Assembly: GCA_903813345.2 (NCBI GenBank)
Contig: CAIIXF020000005.1
Location: 24,493,375 to 24,557,374, forward strand
Source: Owenia fusiformis
Lineage: Eukaryota; Annelida; Polychaeta; Sabellida; Oweniidae
Direction: 5' to 3'
DNA: 64,000 nt
Shown here: positions 25,791 to 38,092 of the stretch, one piece after another
Numbering within the stretch: the first letter of the stretch is position 1
Layout of the letters: every line of letters starts with the position of its first letter
The notes under the pieces: model-generated
Database searches by the model: none
Seen by the model: only the letters and a program-made list of their open reading frames with translations
What the model was told of the DNA's origin: nothing
Program-made: the position numbers and the translations under genes

Positions 25791-27508
25791 AATGCCCAGG
25801 GCTGAAATAGCAAACTTGAAATAGAAAATCTTACGCACTGAACGATATCACTTTTCCCGGGAAACATCGCCGGGCGGATAATGTCATTATTGCCCGACTA
25901 AAGTCATTAACGCCCGACACAATATTGCTCACGTCAATATAGCAATTTAAATGCCTTCTCAACTAGTACTAAAACCCCTAGAACAGGCCCTGCAAGGTGG
26001 TAATAAATTTTCTTTCTCTTCCTGAAAAGGAAAGTCAAGCTATATATTTCCTAAACAGATCTAGAGTAGACTACCGCAGCGTTTCCAGTTCACTGTGTTA
26101 ACCAGGTCGCAGCGTTTCTTGAATATGAGAATGTCATTATTTTTAAGACTGGATTTTCGGTCATCACATCACAATTACGATAATGTGTGGTGTGTTGAAG
26201 CATTGAAATTTGACCAAAATATACGTTGGTGCTCTAATCTTGGCTCAACTAATCGCATGTATCGAAAAAGGGGTTTTGACCAGAAGAATGACAAATACGT
26301 TTATGAATTTTGATAACTATACTGCTTCATATAGGTCTTCCTAATTGCTTCAAACGTCAAAAGTCAGCCAAGTACAAAATGAACATCACACCCATCGAAT
26401 GGTATACTCGAAATAAGTAACTCATACCTCTTATTTCCATTGTTGGGGAAATCGTCAGACGGCTCATCATTCCCGCCCGCCAGTTTCCCTACTCCGGAGC
26501 GTTTCTTTGTTTAGTTTCAGTACCGTTTACTCGGGGTGGAAGGTGTGAGAATTGTGCAAAAAATGACTTTGTGAGCTGGATGGAGTTTCTCTGTATTTTT
26601 CACTCTATTAGGTTTTCCTGCATAAGGGATTTCGCCTGCGAAGCATATAACTCTTGCGAACATATCCAAATATTGGTCCGAAGAAGGCATACCTTGAATT
26701 TTTTAGAAAAAAATTGGCTAAAAATGGAAACTACAAAAAGTCAAAATGTTCAACTCAAACAAAACTCTAGCTATTTAATATTAACACTATGTATTATTTT
26801 ATGTTTTTCAGATGTTTAAGGACTTTCATTAATGTACTAGTGTCTAGAAATAAGATAATTAAGGACAAAATTTGGCATTTTTGATCATTTTCGCTTTCAG
26901 CAGTAACATAGTTCCTTATATCTTGAGTTTAATGTTGACTGGTTGTTGCAATTTTGTTCAAATCTGTTCTTGTACATGTCTTCTTCCATTTAAGATACAA
27001 AAAATGTATATTGGACCACCAATGGTCATATTAGAGCTTTCAGATCTCCCCTACCCCATTTATTATGAAAAATTACTGAAACATATGAAAATGTAAAATA
27101 ACTTGAATTTATAAACTTTAACAATGTTGTAGCTATTCTATATCAATATTATGTATTAATTTATGTTTTTCAGATATTTCAGAACCTTTTTTGGTATACT
27201 AGTGCCTAGAAATGAGACATTTAAGGACAAAACTTGGCATTTTTTAAAATCATTTTAGCTTTCAGCAGTAATATATAGTTCCTCATAAATTGAGTTTTAT
27301 GTTTACTGGTTGTTGCAATTTTAATCCAATCTCTTTTTGTACATGTCTTCTTCCATTTAAGGTATAGAAAATGTATAGTGGACAAACAATGTTCATATTA
27401 GAGCTTTCAGATCTCCCCTACCCCATTTATAATGAAAAATTATAAGAAAAATATGAAAATATAAAATAACTTGAAACTATAAACTTTAATAAAGTTGTAG
27501 CTATTCTA

Positions 27509-28156
27509 CAAGGGCCGATCAAAAAGTTTCTTACCGTTGGCTCTAGATTTCATAATAAGAGGAGTTGGATGCTCAAACTTTTGCACAAGACAGGGTAGTA
27601 AGTTTGCTTGAGACTGTCTGAGTTTCATTTAAATTGGTTCATTGGTAGTGACGCAGAGTCAATACATAATTTCAATGATTGAATAAGGTGGAGCAGCGTT
27701 TTTTATAAAAAATTGTGCTAAGCTGCAGTTTCGGAATTTTCTAACACTAAGTAGTGTCATCTGTCAACAGACTGTAGTTTAATCATGTTCAATTAGTTTT
27801 TCTGCTAATATTCATTCTCATTCAAAATATTCAACCCCAGTTGCAATGCACTTCCTATATTTGTCCACTCGATCCAAAAACACATGTTTAAGACCTTCGT
27901 ATGAGAGGTTTGAAACTATATCGGTAAATTTCCAGAACCACAACTCAGCAGATGTTTCATATATAACGCTGCTCCACCTAACTTTGTCATTGAAAATATG
28001 AATTGACTCTGTGTCACTACCAATAAACCAATTTATATGAAACTAGTGCAGTTTCAAGCAAACTAATCATCCTGTCTCATGTTAAAGTTTGAGCTTCCAA
28101 CTCCTCTTATTATAAAATTGAGAGCCAACGGTAAGAAACATTTTGATCGGCCCTTG
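27509..28156. mobile_element. Internally deleted mariner-like element
   Basis: Inserted in the second subrepeat of the left arm. Ends CAAGGGCCGATCAAAAAG and its inverse, with terminal repeats of about 180 bp. The TA at 27507-27508 and 28157-28158 is the duplicated target: the empty site attctatatcaat is preserved at about 27140. Removing the 648 bp restores the 367-bp subrepeat spacing. Confidence 0.88.
27818..27975 (-). pseudogene. C-terminal remnant of mariner transposase
   Basis: The minus strand reads about 50 codons ending ...DRVDKYRKCIATGVEYFE and a TGA at 27818-27820. This resembles the usual end of mariner-family transposases (RYxKCI...GxYFE). The catalytic DD(34)D domain is absent, so the element cannot encode its own mobility. 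Confidence 0.6.
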
Positions 28157-28699
28157 TATATCAATATTATGTATTAATTTATGTTTTTCAGATATTTCAG
28201 AACCTTTATTGGTAAACTAGTGCCCAGAAATGAGACATTTAAGGACAAAACTTGACATTTTTTACCATTTTCGCTTTCAGCAATAACATATAGTTTCTTA
28301 TATCTTGAGTTTAATGCTGACTGGTTGGTGCATTCTTAGTCAAATTTGTTCATGTAGATGTCTTCTTTCATTTAAGATATAAAAAATGTATAGTGGATGA
28401 CCAATGTTCATATTAGAGCTTTCTTATCTCCCCTACCCCATTTATTAGGAAAAATGACCGGAAAATATTAATAAAAAGTAAAATAACTTCAAATTATGAA
28501 CTTTTACAAAATTGTACCGATTCTATGTCAACACTATGCATCATTTAATCTTTTTCTGATGTTTCAGGACCCTCATTAATATTCTAATGCCTAGAAATGA
28601 GATATTTAAGGACAAAACTTTTCATTTTCGCTTTCAGCAATAACGTATAGGTCCCTATATCTTGAGTTTTATGCTGACTGGTTGGTGCATTCTTGGTCT

Positions 28700-29700
28700 A
28701 CCATATTTTTAAAATATTACTCAAAAATAGAATAGTGCGAAATAATTTTGTAATTTCACAGTTTACTCTCATATGAATCAAAGGATATGTCTATATACAA
28801 GTATACTTGTATAAACATGATTGTTCACAACTCTCGAACTTAATCCAGCAACAGCCTGATTTTTCAAATTTCCCTGGTTCTATGTTAGAGCTGCATTTAA
28901 GTCATTTTAAAGGTCTAAGATGCTCATGACACCACAAGCTATATATTCAGATATGTAAGATCTCTAAATAATTTTTATAGTTCTGAGAAACTCATCCTAT
29001 AATATTGTCCAACGATGTGCACTATGTTGTTTATTGCCACATGGACAAGTAGCAACACACCCTTGACTAGAAACTTTGTATTTGCAATTCGCTGCCTTTT
29101 GTCATTTTACATTTGCGAATTACCAAGGACATATGTTTCTTGTGTTGCTACGAAGGTTTGTTTGTGATTACTGGTACAAGACACCCATCTTTGATATATC
29201 TTCAAATAGGTATTGCACTTTGAGATGCATATAGTAATTTAGAATGCTACCTTGAAGGACATAAGAAACTTTAAAAGCTCTTTTTAACTCTCATCCTTCT
29301 TTGCAACCAACATTCTGTATCATCAGATTGAATACAAATTCTCTCTACATTGAACTCCTTGTGTCTGCAGCACTGTAATATACATGGACCATAAGGAGAG
29401 TGTCAACTTCTTCATGATCAGCATTTGATAGATTGTCTATAAGTTGCAACTATCAGTTCAATAGCAGCACAGCCATAAGTGAAATTCATCCCATTTTAGA
29501 GATACAGTAACATTGCTTCACAAAACAAAGACAGCTTACCATCTTTCCAAAATCATCTTGTTGGCTGTTCTTCATTTCACAATGTTTGCATTTACCAAAA
29601 TAGCCCCAAGCCCAATATCCATCATGAACTTCCCACCCTTAGGTGTAATATGGAATCACCAAGCCTTTGACAACCTTGCAATTGATAATGAGGGAATTCA
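28700..29700. other. Unique spacer of the foldback element
   Basis: No gene recognised. Contains a loose hairpin (agtagcaacaca near 29046, inverse near 29138). Confidence 0.4.
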
Positions 29701-29751
29701 ACCAATATCACTGCTACCCACCTAATTACACAGACGTATCGTCGGTGTATC

Positions 29752-29782
29752 ATGGCGGAACTTCCTCCGGGACTAGGTTTCG
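29752..29782 (+). other. ATG plus donor on left arm of element C
   Basis: ATG, codons for MAELPPGLGF, then G|GTAAGA (phase 1). The identical mirror copy is on the minus strand at 30205-30175. It resembles a captured first coding exon. Parent gene not recognised. Confidence 0.4.
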
Positions 29783-30174
29783 GTAAGATTTTTTTATTTC
29801 CCGATTTACAACTACTTATAAGTCACGTTGTGGATAATAATTTGGCTCGAAGTTAAGGAAGATAGTCTAGTTTGAGAATGTGCCGATGGTTTTAGGTTTT
29901 ATATGTTAACAAAGACACAATTCACGTATTTAGTCCCTCGGTTTTCTTACACTGACGAACGACCAATGTCAGTGTAATATTGGCAATATTAATGACGATC
30001 GTCAGTGTAAGAAAAGCGAGGGACTAAATACGTGAATTGTGTCTTTGTTAACATATAAAACCTAAAACCATCGGCACATTCTCAAACTAGACTATCTTCC
30101 TTAACTTCGAGCCAAATTATTATCCACAACGTGACTTATAAGTAGGTGTAAATCGGGAAATAAAAAAATCTTAC

Positions 30175-30205
30175 CGAAACCTAGTCCCGGAGGAAGTTCC
30201 GCCAT
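30175..30205 (-). other. ATG plus donor on right arm of element C
   Basis: Mirror image of 29752-29782 with the same ten codons and the same donor. Confidence 0.4.
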
Positions 30206-30290
30206 GATACACCGAAGATACATCTGTGTAATTAGGTGGGTAGCAGTGAATATGGCTTGATCACTGGTTATAATTATCACAGTACTATAC

Positions 30291-30628
30291 CCCATTACTT
30301 TGAAATATATTCCAAGTGTTGTACTATACATTGCATCGATTCATGAGCAGTTTGCAACGTATCATTACCAGAAAAGCCCAATGGAAAAAGATAGAGAATA
30401 CCCGCCCCAATTGCAACTCAACTTTAAATGTCTAATTTTTAGACTTGTATACTCATGAACCCATTACTTTTAAATATATTCCAAGTGTTGTACTATACAT
30501 TGCATCGATTCATGAGCAGTTTGGAACGTATCATTACCAGAAAAGCCCAATGGAAAAAGATAGAGAATACCCGCCCCAATTGCAACTCAACTTTAAGTGT
30601 CTAATTTTTAGACTTGTATACTCATGAA
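30291..30628. repeat. Direct tandem duplication of about 169 bp
   Basis: Copy one (about 30291-30459) and copy two (about 30460-30628) both run from ccattact to actcatgaa and differ at only a few bases, so the duplication is recent. It lies at the inner edge of the right arm of the foldback element. Confidence 0.9.
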
Positions 30629-32927
30629 GTTCCTGAAACATCTCAAAAACATCAAACAATAAATAGTTGATCTAGAATAGCGACAACTTTGTTAAAGTCT
30701 ATACTTTGAAATTGTTTGGTCTTAATATTTCTGGTTATTTTTTCACAATAAATGGGGTAGGGGAGATATGTAAGCTCTAATATAATGACAGGCTTTCCAA
30801 TATACATTTTTAAATACCTTAAATCAAAGTAGGCAGGCAAAAGAACAGATTTGATCAAGAATCCATCAACCAATCAGCATAAAACTCAAGATATAAGGAA
30901 CTATATGTTATTGCTAAAAGTGAAAATGATGAAAAATTGATGAAAAATGCCAAATTTTGTTCTTAAATGCATTTCTCGACACTAGTATACTACCCTGCGT
31001 GCAGAGTCTAGTTAAACTACGAAGACAAAGACGAAGCTCTCTTTTAAGAAGTGAAGTCAAACGAATGCAAAGGGTACTCGTATACTAATGAAGGTCCTGA
31101 AACATTAATTATAGCAATCAATAAGACATAAAAAATAGCTACATCCTTGTTAAAGTTTATACTGGTAGTTTGAAGTTATTTTTTATATTTTCCAGTCATC
31201 TTCCCTAATAAATGGGGTAGGGGAGATTTGGAAGCTCTAATATGAACATTGTTTGTCCACTATACATTTTCAGTACCTTAAATGGAATAAGACATGTACA
31301 AGAACAGATTTAATCAAAAATGCATCAACCAGTCAGCATAAAACTCAAGATATGAGGATCTGTATGTTACTGCTGAAAGCAGCATTGATTAAAAAATGCC
31401 AAGTTTTGTCCTTAAATGTCTCATTTCTAGCCACTTGAATACCAATAAAAGTTCTGAAAAATCTTAAAAACATTAAATAACACATAATATTGATATAGAA
31501 TAGCTACAACTTTATGAAAGTCTATAATTTTAAGTTATTTTATTTTTTCATATTTCTCGTTTATTTTCAATAATTGATGGGGTAGGGGAGATCTGAAAGC
31601 TCTAATTTGAACATTGTTTGTCTACTATACATTTTTTATACCTTAAATGGAAGAAGACATGCACAAGAACAGATTTGATTGAAAATGCAACAATCAGACA
31701 GCATAAAACTCAAGATATGAGGAACTATATATTACTGCTGAAAGTGAAAATGATAAAAAAATGCCAAGTTTTGTCCTTAAATGTCTCATTTCTAGCCACT
31801 TGAATACCAACAAAAATTCTGAAAAATCTTAAAAACATTAAATAACACATAATATTGACATAGAATAGCTACAACTTTGTTAAAGTTTATAATTTCAAGT
31901 TATTTTATTTTTTCATATTTTTCTGGAATTTTCCATAATAAATGGGGTAGGGGAGATCTGAAAGCTCTCATACGAACATTGGTTGTCCACTATACATTTT
32001 CTATACCTTAAATGGAAGAACACATGTACAAGCACAGATTTAATCAAAAATGCACCAACCAGTCAGCATTAAACTCGAGATATAAGGAACTATATGTTAA
32101 TGCTGAAAGCGAAAATGATTAAAAATGCCAAATTTTGTCCTTAAATGTCACATTTCTAGACACAAGTATACTAATGAAGGTCTTGAAACATCTGAGAAAC
32201 CTTACATAACACAAAATATTGATATAGAATAGCTACAACTTTGTTTGAGTTGAACATTTTGATTTCTTGTAGTTTCCATTTTTAGCCAATTTTTTTCTAA
32301 AAAATTCAAGGTATGTCTTCTTCGGACCAGTATTTAGATATGTTCGCAAGAGTTATATGCTTCGCAGGCGAAATCCCTTATGCAGGACACCCTAATAGAA
32401 TAAAAAATACACAGAAATTCCATCCAGCTCATAAAGTCATTTTTTCCTTAACGGAGCCTCTTAGAAAATTTTCCACCCCGAGTAGTTACGATGACACTTA
32501 TCATGATAACTTAGAACCGACATTACCAGTGTACATCTTTAAAATCAAGATGATGGCAATCCGTTTTATGATACTAATGAGTATTACGACATGGCTACAT
32601 ATATATACAATAATATAAATACTCTGAATCCCCGGGTCTGAATCATTACTGGCTAGTTAGTCTTCCCTCTTACTATAACTGATGAGTTTGATGTAAATAA
32701 GATATGTGGTCTCAGCAAATCAGAGTCTATTTAAAATGTAAATTTAGCTACCTATAAGGCAGAATATGTAGTGCAGTGTTTGACTTCCTAGGCTATTCTG
32801 ATTAGGCAAGAACAAAGATTTATCTCCAACATTTATTAAAAATCAAACTATTTTGAAGCGTAATACCAATACGGATCGCTCTGACTTTTCCCATCTTGGA
32901 TTTCCAAGGTATGATGTGTTCATACCT

Positions 32928-34609
32928 CACCCTATGCAGACAGAGCCTGTGGGAAATATTGGGTTCGGAGCAAATGAGCGGGGGGGGGGTGCGGAGCTAA
33001 CGGTCATTTTTGAATTTAAATTTGGGATATTTCTGAAACTAAGCCGTTTTGGGACTTCAAATATACCAAGATATGTGTATTTGACACCAAATATCAATAC
33101 AATTCATTGTGAAAATAGTAGCTTAATTCATTCTATAGCGACGCAGTGTGCCTTAAACCTTTCCCAGACCTATATATTTTGAAATTATCCTTTTAATACT
33201 GAGTCCCCAGCATGCATAAAAAATGGTGTTCAAGGTACACATCTATACAAATTATTTTTGCATCTTGAAAGCCAGGCAGTATCTGTGTGATTTTATAAAA
33301 ATTCGGAAATGTTTTTCAGATATGAGCCCCCTCTAAATATTGGGTGCGGAGGAGCTCCATAAACGTACCTCCGCATCCAATATTTAGAGGGGGCTCATAT
33401 CTGAAGAACATTTCCGAATTTTTATAAAATCACACAGATACTGCCTGGCTTCCAAGATGCAAAAATAATTTGCATGGGTAGTGTATCTTGAACACCATTT
33501 TTTATGAATGCTGGGGACGCAGTATTAAAAGGATAGTCTCAAAACATATACACAGGCTGGTATCGAAAGATTTGTCCGCTGTGACGGAGCATACTATTTT
33601 TCATAAAAACTTCACGATTTATTTTTAACTCATATGTCTCGTTATATCAAAGATAATTACTTACTCCATGCAATGGATATATCATTTGCGTGTAACCTTC
33701 ACTTCTGTTTGAAGTCCAATAACGCTAGGAGTAAAATCTATTGAAAACGGCGCCAGAGTATCAAACTCTAAAATGTACCATTTATTTTTTAACTTTTTAA
33801 TGGCATGATATAGTGACACGATAATATTAACATATGTTTTCAGCATAACTCTGAATGTATTAATGAGATATTAATGCATTGGGTCTTTTTAATTATTTTA
33901 TAAAAAATAATATTAATATTTTTTGTCCGCTGTGACGGAGCATTTTCACAGTTCATATTTGCAACTGCTCCGTCACAGCGGACAAAGAAATTAAACATTA
34001 TTTTTTATAAAAGAATTAAAAAGACCAAATACATCAACATCTCATTTATACCTTCATAGTTATGCTGAAACCATGTGTAAATATTATCGTGTCACTTTAT
34101 CGTGCCATTAGAAAGTTAAACAAGAAATGGTACATTTTGAAGTATGATACCCCGGTGCCATTTTCAATAGCTTTTCTTCCCAGCGTAATTGGACTTCAAA
34201 CAGAAGTGAAAGTTACCCGCAAATGATACATCCATTGCATGGAGTAAGTAATTTTGTATGGTATAACGAAACATATGCGTTAAAAAATAAATCGTGAAGT
34301 ATTCTTAATGTTTTTATGAAAAATAGCGTGCTCCGTCACAGCGGACAAATATTTCGATACCAGCCTGTGATATAGGTCTGGGAAATGTTTAAGGCATACT
34401 GCGTCGCTATAAAATGAATTGCACTACTATTTTGACAATTTTATTGATATTTGGTGTCAAATACACATATCTTGGTATATTTGAAGTCCCAAAACGGCTT
34501 AGTTTCAGAAATATCCCAATTTTAAATTCAAAAATGACCGTTAGCTCCGCACCCTCCGCTCATTTGCGCCGCACCCAAGATTTCCCACAGGCTCTGTCTG
34601 CATAGGGTG
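32928..34609. mobile_element. Palindromic element D, interrupted by element B
   Basis: Ends CACCCTATGCAGAC and GTCTGCATAGGGTG, flanked by TACCT at 32923-32927 and 34610-34614. Left arm about 32928-33354. The right arm is split into 33362-33550 and 34370-34609 by the insertion at 33551. Without the insertion the element is about 860 bp with arms of about 425 bp. Confidence 0.85.
33551..34369. mobile_element. Palindromic element B, complete copy nested in D
   Basis: Ends CACAGGCTGGTATCGAAA and the inverse. ATATA flanks it at 33546-33550 and 34370-34374. Removing element plus one ATATA rebuilds the right arm of D. The 17-mer GTCCGCTGTGACGGAGC lies at 33574-33590 and 33925-33941 and inverted at 33967-33983 and 34330-34346, bounding each arm. 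No ORF. Confidence 0.9.
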
Positions 34610-34614
34610 TACCT

Positions 34615-35298
34615 GTGTGATTGAAAATCTATTGATATTTATCTATCTGTTAAATGTTTTCGTTTATTATTTATAGGTTATTTTATGATCGCATATTCCT
34701 CATGATTGTGAGTATGACCTTTAATCACTGTATGGAACTCATCACTTATGGAACTGATCAGGATTGGTGCGAATTAAGTTTATGGAATATGGAAACACGT
34801 ATACTGGAATACTGTATGCCCCTTTAATCTTAAAATAACTTAGTGTTGTCTTGTGTTGACTCTAAACAAAACAATGCTTAGAGACTATAATTAAATTGTA
34901 ATTATAGCGTTAATGATGTGGTTTATATTAAAATCACATTCGTATGAGTCACCATTTGCCACTGGAGTCCTATGACCCTTGCTACTGTAGCTAGCCCTTG
35001 GATTAACTTGCGGTAAAACTAGACACTAATCCAGACTGCGTTGAAAGATTATGATACAAGGACACTCGTTAGGTGGGTTCAACCAAAACAATTTATTGAG
35101 ATTGTGGTCAGTCCATCAAAATATTTATTCGATATCAATTTGCTGCTGAAGTCAGCTAATGGGCTTTTTGGTATCATTTTCACACGGAGTTATCATTTTG
35201 GTTAGATTTCATGGTCTTTAAATTAAAGGTTAACAGCCTCAGAGATAACTGGAAAGTGCCTTTATTTCTAAGATAAATTATGGGTTATCGTCACTCAC
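34615..35298. other. No gene recognised
   Basis: Should hold the intron, and perhaps later exons, of the 35629 gene, but I could not identify a matching phase-1 exon. Confidence 0.4.
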
Positions 35299-35629
35299 CG
35301 TTCGTATTCTTCTTTGCATGACTATCCTTTTGGTCCCCATGGCTCATTTGGTTTGGAAAAAGTGTTCTTATCATATCGCGAATCGTATTTAACCGTGTCT
35401 GGTTAAGATTCTCTCCGTCAATTGAACATTTCTCAACTTCCCCAAATTGCCTTAGTAACTGACTTATCATTGATGTTGTCGATTCAGCAGTTTTGCAAGA
35501 CTCGACCACTTTCATATCATCCTCATAAGTAACTCGTTCATTCTGTGTAGCGTTCACATTTGTTACTATAGCAACTGTGCACATTAATATTATGATAAAA
35601 ACAGCTCTTTGTCCCAAGACATGTTTCAT
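35299..35629 (-). CDS. First exon of a secreted protein, paralogue 1
   Basis: ATG at 35629 opens a 110-codon exon ending AACG|GTGAGT at 35299/35298 (phase 1). Residues 1-27 form a signal peptide (hydrophobic core VFIIILMCTVAIV). The rest is hydrophilic, with two cysteines in the pattern C-K-T-A-E-S-T ... E-K-C-S-I-D and a probable helix TIRDMIRTLFP. One N-glycosylation sequon (NQT) is present. It shares spacing, cysteines, the TNV motif after the signal core, the R-T/N-T-I helix and the donor phase with the exon at 38093-38438, so the two are tandem paralogues. Family and function not recognised. The C-terminal exon(s) were not found. Confidence 0.62.
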
Positions 35630-36452
35630 TTTTTAAAAATGTTATAAAATGCTTTAATTGAATTCCTTTATAAAGCCAAGAGGATATTACAATAGTTCAT
35701 TGTTCTTTAATAAAATCTGAACTAGCTATAGTTGATGAGGAAAAAGTCATCAGAATCTGATGAAGACATCATCAGCCCAGGATATGAGTGAACCAGATGT
35801 ATTTTATTGATACGGAGCTATGAACAACAGAAAAAGGAGGCGTCCATCCGGCAATTATGATACTCTATGCCTGTGACTAAATCTACATATATTTTGGGTA
35901 ATATTTTTTTAACATTAATGTGTCATCATTTCGTACTCATGGAAACATTCTGATACTCGCTACATCGTTCTATTATACCAAAACACTATTCTGATACTCA
36001 TCACATCTTTCCGTTTCACTTGGCTGAGAAGAAATGAAATGTCATGGTTTATCCAAGGGCGAATTTGATTCTGACGATGTGTGTTACCCCCCTTTGGACA
36101 TGAAGTCCAGAGCTGAATATCCCAGCTCATGTTAGTGATTGGTAAGTAAAATCAATCCATCCTTATAGCTTAGCATATTTCCTATAGTTTAGTGAATTTC
36201 TGGTCACGAAAAGATTGTCCGCGTCCGTTTTGATTGTTCTGACGGGAAACCAACGGGGTATTTTTATTTGCATAATCAGGTTACCTTATACCACGCTATA
36301 GACCTGGGTAAGGGGGGTAACACTGACGGACAGGAAACACAATCGCCACTTCAAGTACATTTCCCTGTTTATTATGTTCGTATTAATCCTTATTTACATA
36401 TCATATATTTGAGTTAATCAATTATGTAGCTAATGATGTGAACGGATTCCAT

Positions 36453-37872
36453 GCCCGTAGTCAGCTTTTTGTAAGGGGGGGGGGGGGGGGGGGGGGGCTC
36501 GAACCCCCCCGCAACACCCCCCCCCAAAAAAAAAAATCCCCATGCTAAACAAAGCCCCTTTGTATTGTAAAGGACAGTGGCAGATCCGGAAGCTAACAAG
36601 GGGGGACCCACACTGGCTCGCACTTCAAGACAGGAAAAAATATCCGCGGAAAAACTTTTTAGGGCCCTAAAACCAAAATTTGGACCAAAAATTAGAAAAT
36701 CTTTTGAAAATTTGGCCTAACATTGAAAAAATAAGGCCCAAAAAGGTCAAGTAATGCCCAACAAAAAGGACCACTAAAGAGGCCCTACAATAAATTTGGG
36801 CCAACATTTTTTCTGGGCCCATCCTAGGGCAGCGCAGAAAATTTTTTAGGGCCCTAAAACCAAAATTTGGGCCAAAATTCTGAAAATTTATGGCCCATTC
36901 TTTGAAAATTTGGCCTAAAATTGAAAAAAATAGGGCCCAAAAAGGTCAAGTAATGCCCAAAAAGGCCCACTAAAGTAGCCCTACACTATTTTTGGGCCAA
37001 CATTTCTTTCTGGGCCCATCCTATGGCCACGCGGATAACCTTTTAGGGCCCTAGAACCAAAATTTGGAAAATTTATGGCCCATTTTTTGAAAATTTGGCC
37101 TAAAATTTAAAAAAATAAGGCCCAAAAAGGTCAAGTAGCCCTACAATATTTTTGGCCCAACATTCTTTTCTAGGCCCATCCTAGGCCGCGCTTAAAGTTG
37201 ATAGGGCCCTAAAACTAAAATTTGGGCGAAAATTCTGAAAATTTATGGCCCGTTTTTTGAAAATTTGGCCTTAAATTGAAAAAATAAAGCCCAAAGAGGT
37301 CAATTTATGCTCAAAGAGGCCCCCTAAAGAGGCCCTGCAATATTTTTGGGCCGACATTTTTTCTGGGCCCATCCTATGGCCGTGCGGAAAACCTTTCAGG
37401 CCCCTAGAACCAAAATTTGGGCCTAAATTTTGAAGATTGAAGATTGAAGATCTATAGCCTGTTTTTAAAAAATTTGGCCTGAAATTTAAAAATAAGGCCC
37501 CAAAGGTCAAGTAATGCCCAAAAGGCCCATTTAAGAGGTCCTACAATATTTTTGGGCCAACATTCTTTTCAGGGCCCATCCTAGGGGGGGGGCGGCCAGA
37601 AGGCTATGTTTAACAGAACACAAAGGACGATCCTCAAAAACAGAGGGAAAGGGGCACAAATATGTCCGCGAAAAAATGGGCCAAATTTTGAAAAATTATG
37701 CCCAAATTCGAAAAACAATGCACAGTAATGCCAGTTTTTTAATCTTAATTGCCCAGTAAATGTGGGGAAGAGGAAGTTTTTCTTCAAGGAAGCAAAAAGG
37801 TAGGTCCACATTTTTTTAGGAGATATCAGGGGGGGGGGGCTCGTACGAGCCCCCCCCTGGCTACGGGCCTGG
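36453..37872. mobile_element. G-run repeat composite with GGCC-rich tandem units
   Basis: Starts tgcccgtagtcagc, followed by runs of 25 G and 7-9 C, and ends ccccctggctacgggcctgg. Between lie five units marked by AGGGCCCTA(A/G)AACC-like sequence at about 36657, 36845, 37040, 37199 and 37394 (159-195 bp apart), full of GGCC/GGGCC separated by A/T tracts. The part from about 37580 looks like a second copy. It lies between the two secreted-protein paralogues. Confidence 0.6.
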
Positions 37873-38092
37873 ATTGCCATGCCATAGAGTAAAATAACCG
37901 AAAAACGGTACAGAAAAAGGTACCTAGGTCTGAGAAAACTGACCCCTCTATACACCATTTGCAGATCATATGAAGCCCGGATCGTGTCGTTTCGTTTGGT
38001 ACACAATTTAAGCCCCGGGTATTAAATAAGCCCTTGGTTTATCATGATGGTTTAATGAGGATTAACAAGACAATACTACTCGTGCAACTTAC

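Larger units (their letters stand above)
29709..30248. mobile_element. Palindromic element C, 540 bp, 5-bp target duplication
   Basis: Near-perfect palindrome with ends CACTGCTACCCACCTAATTA and the inverse. AATAT flanks it on both sides (29704-29708 and 30249-30253). The arms are about 250 bp with the centre near 29980. Each arm carries ATGGCGGAACTTCC and a splice donor reading inward. A diverged relative of the arm interior lies at about 39300-39400. Confidence 0.85.
26531..32488. mobile_element. 6-kb foldback element with 365-bp subrepeats in its arms
   Basis: The left arm starts near 26531 (tactcggggtgg) and the right arm ends near 32488 with its inverse. The arms run to about 28700 and back from about 30640. 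Both contain tandem units marked by CTCCCCTACC (27046, 27413, 28428 on the left) or its complement (30756, 31216, 31581, 31946 on the right), 365-367 bp apart once insertions are removed. Long inverted repeats built of tandem subrepeats are the structure of foldback elements. No transposase is seen and no target duplication could be read. Confidence 0.75.
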
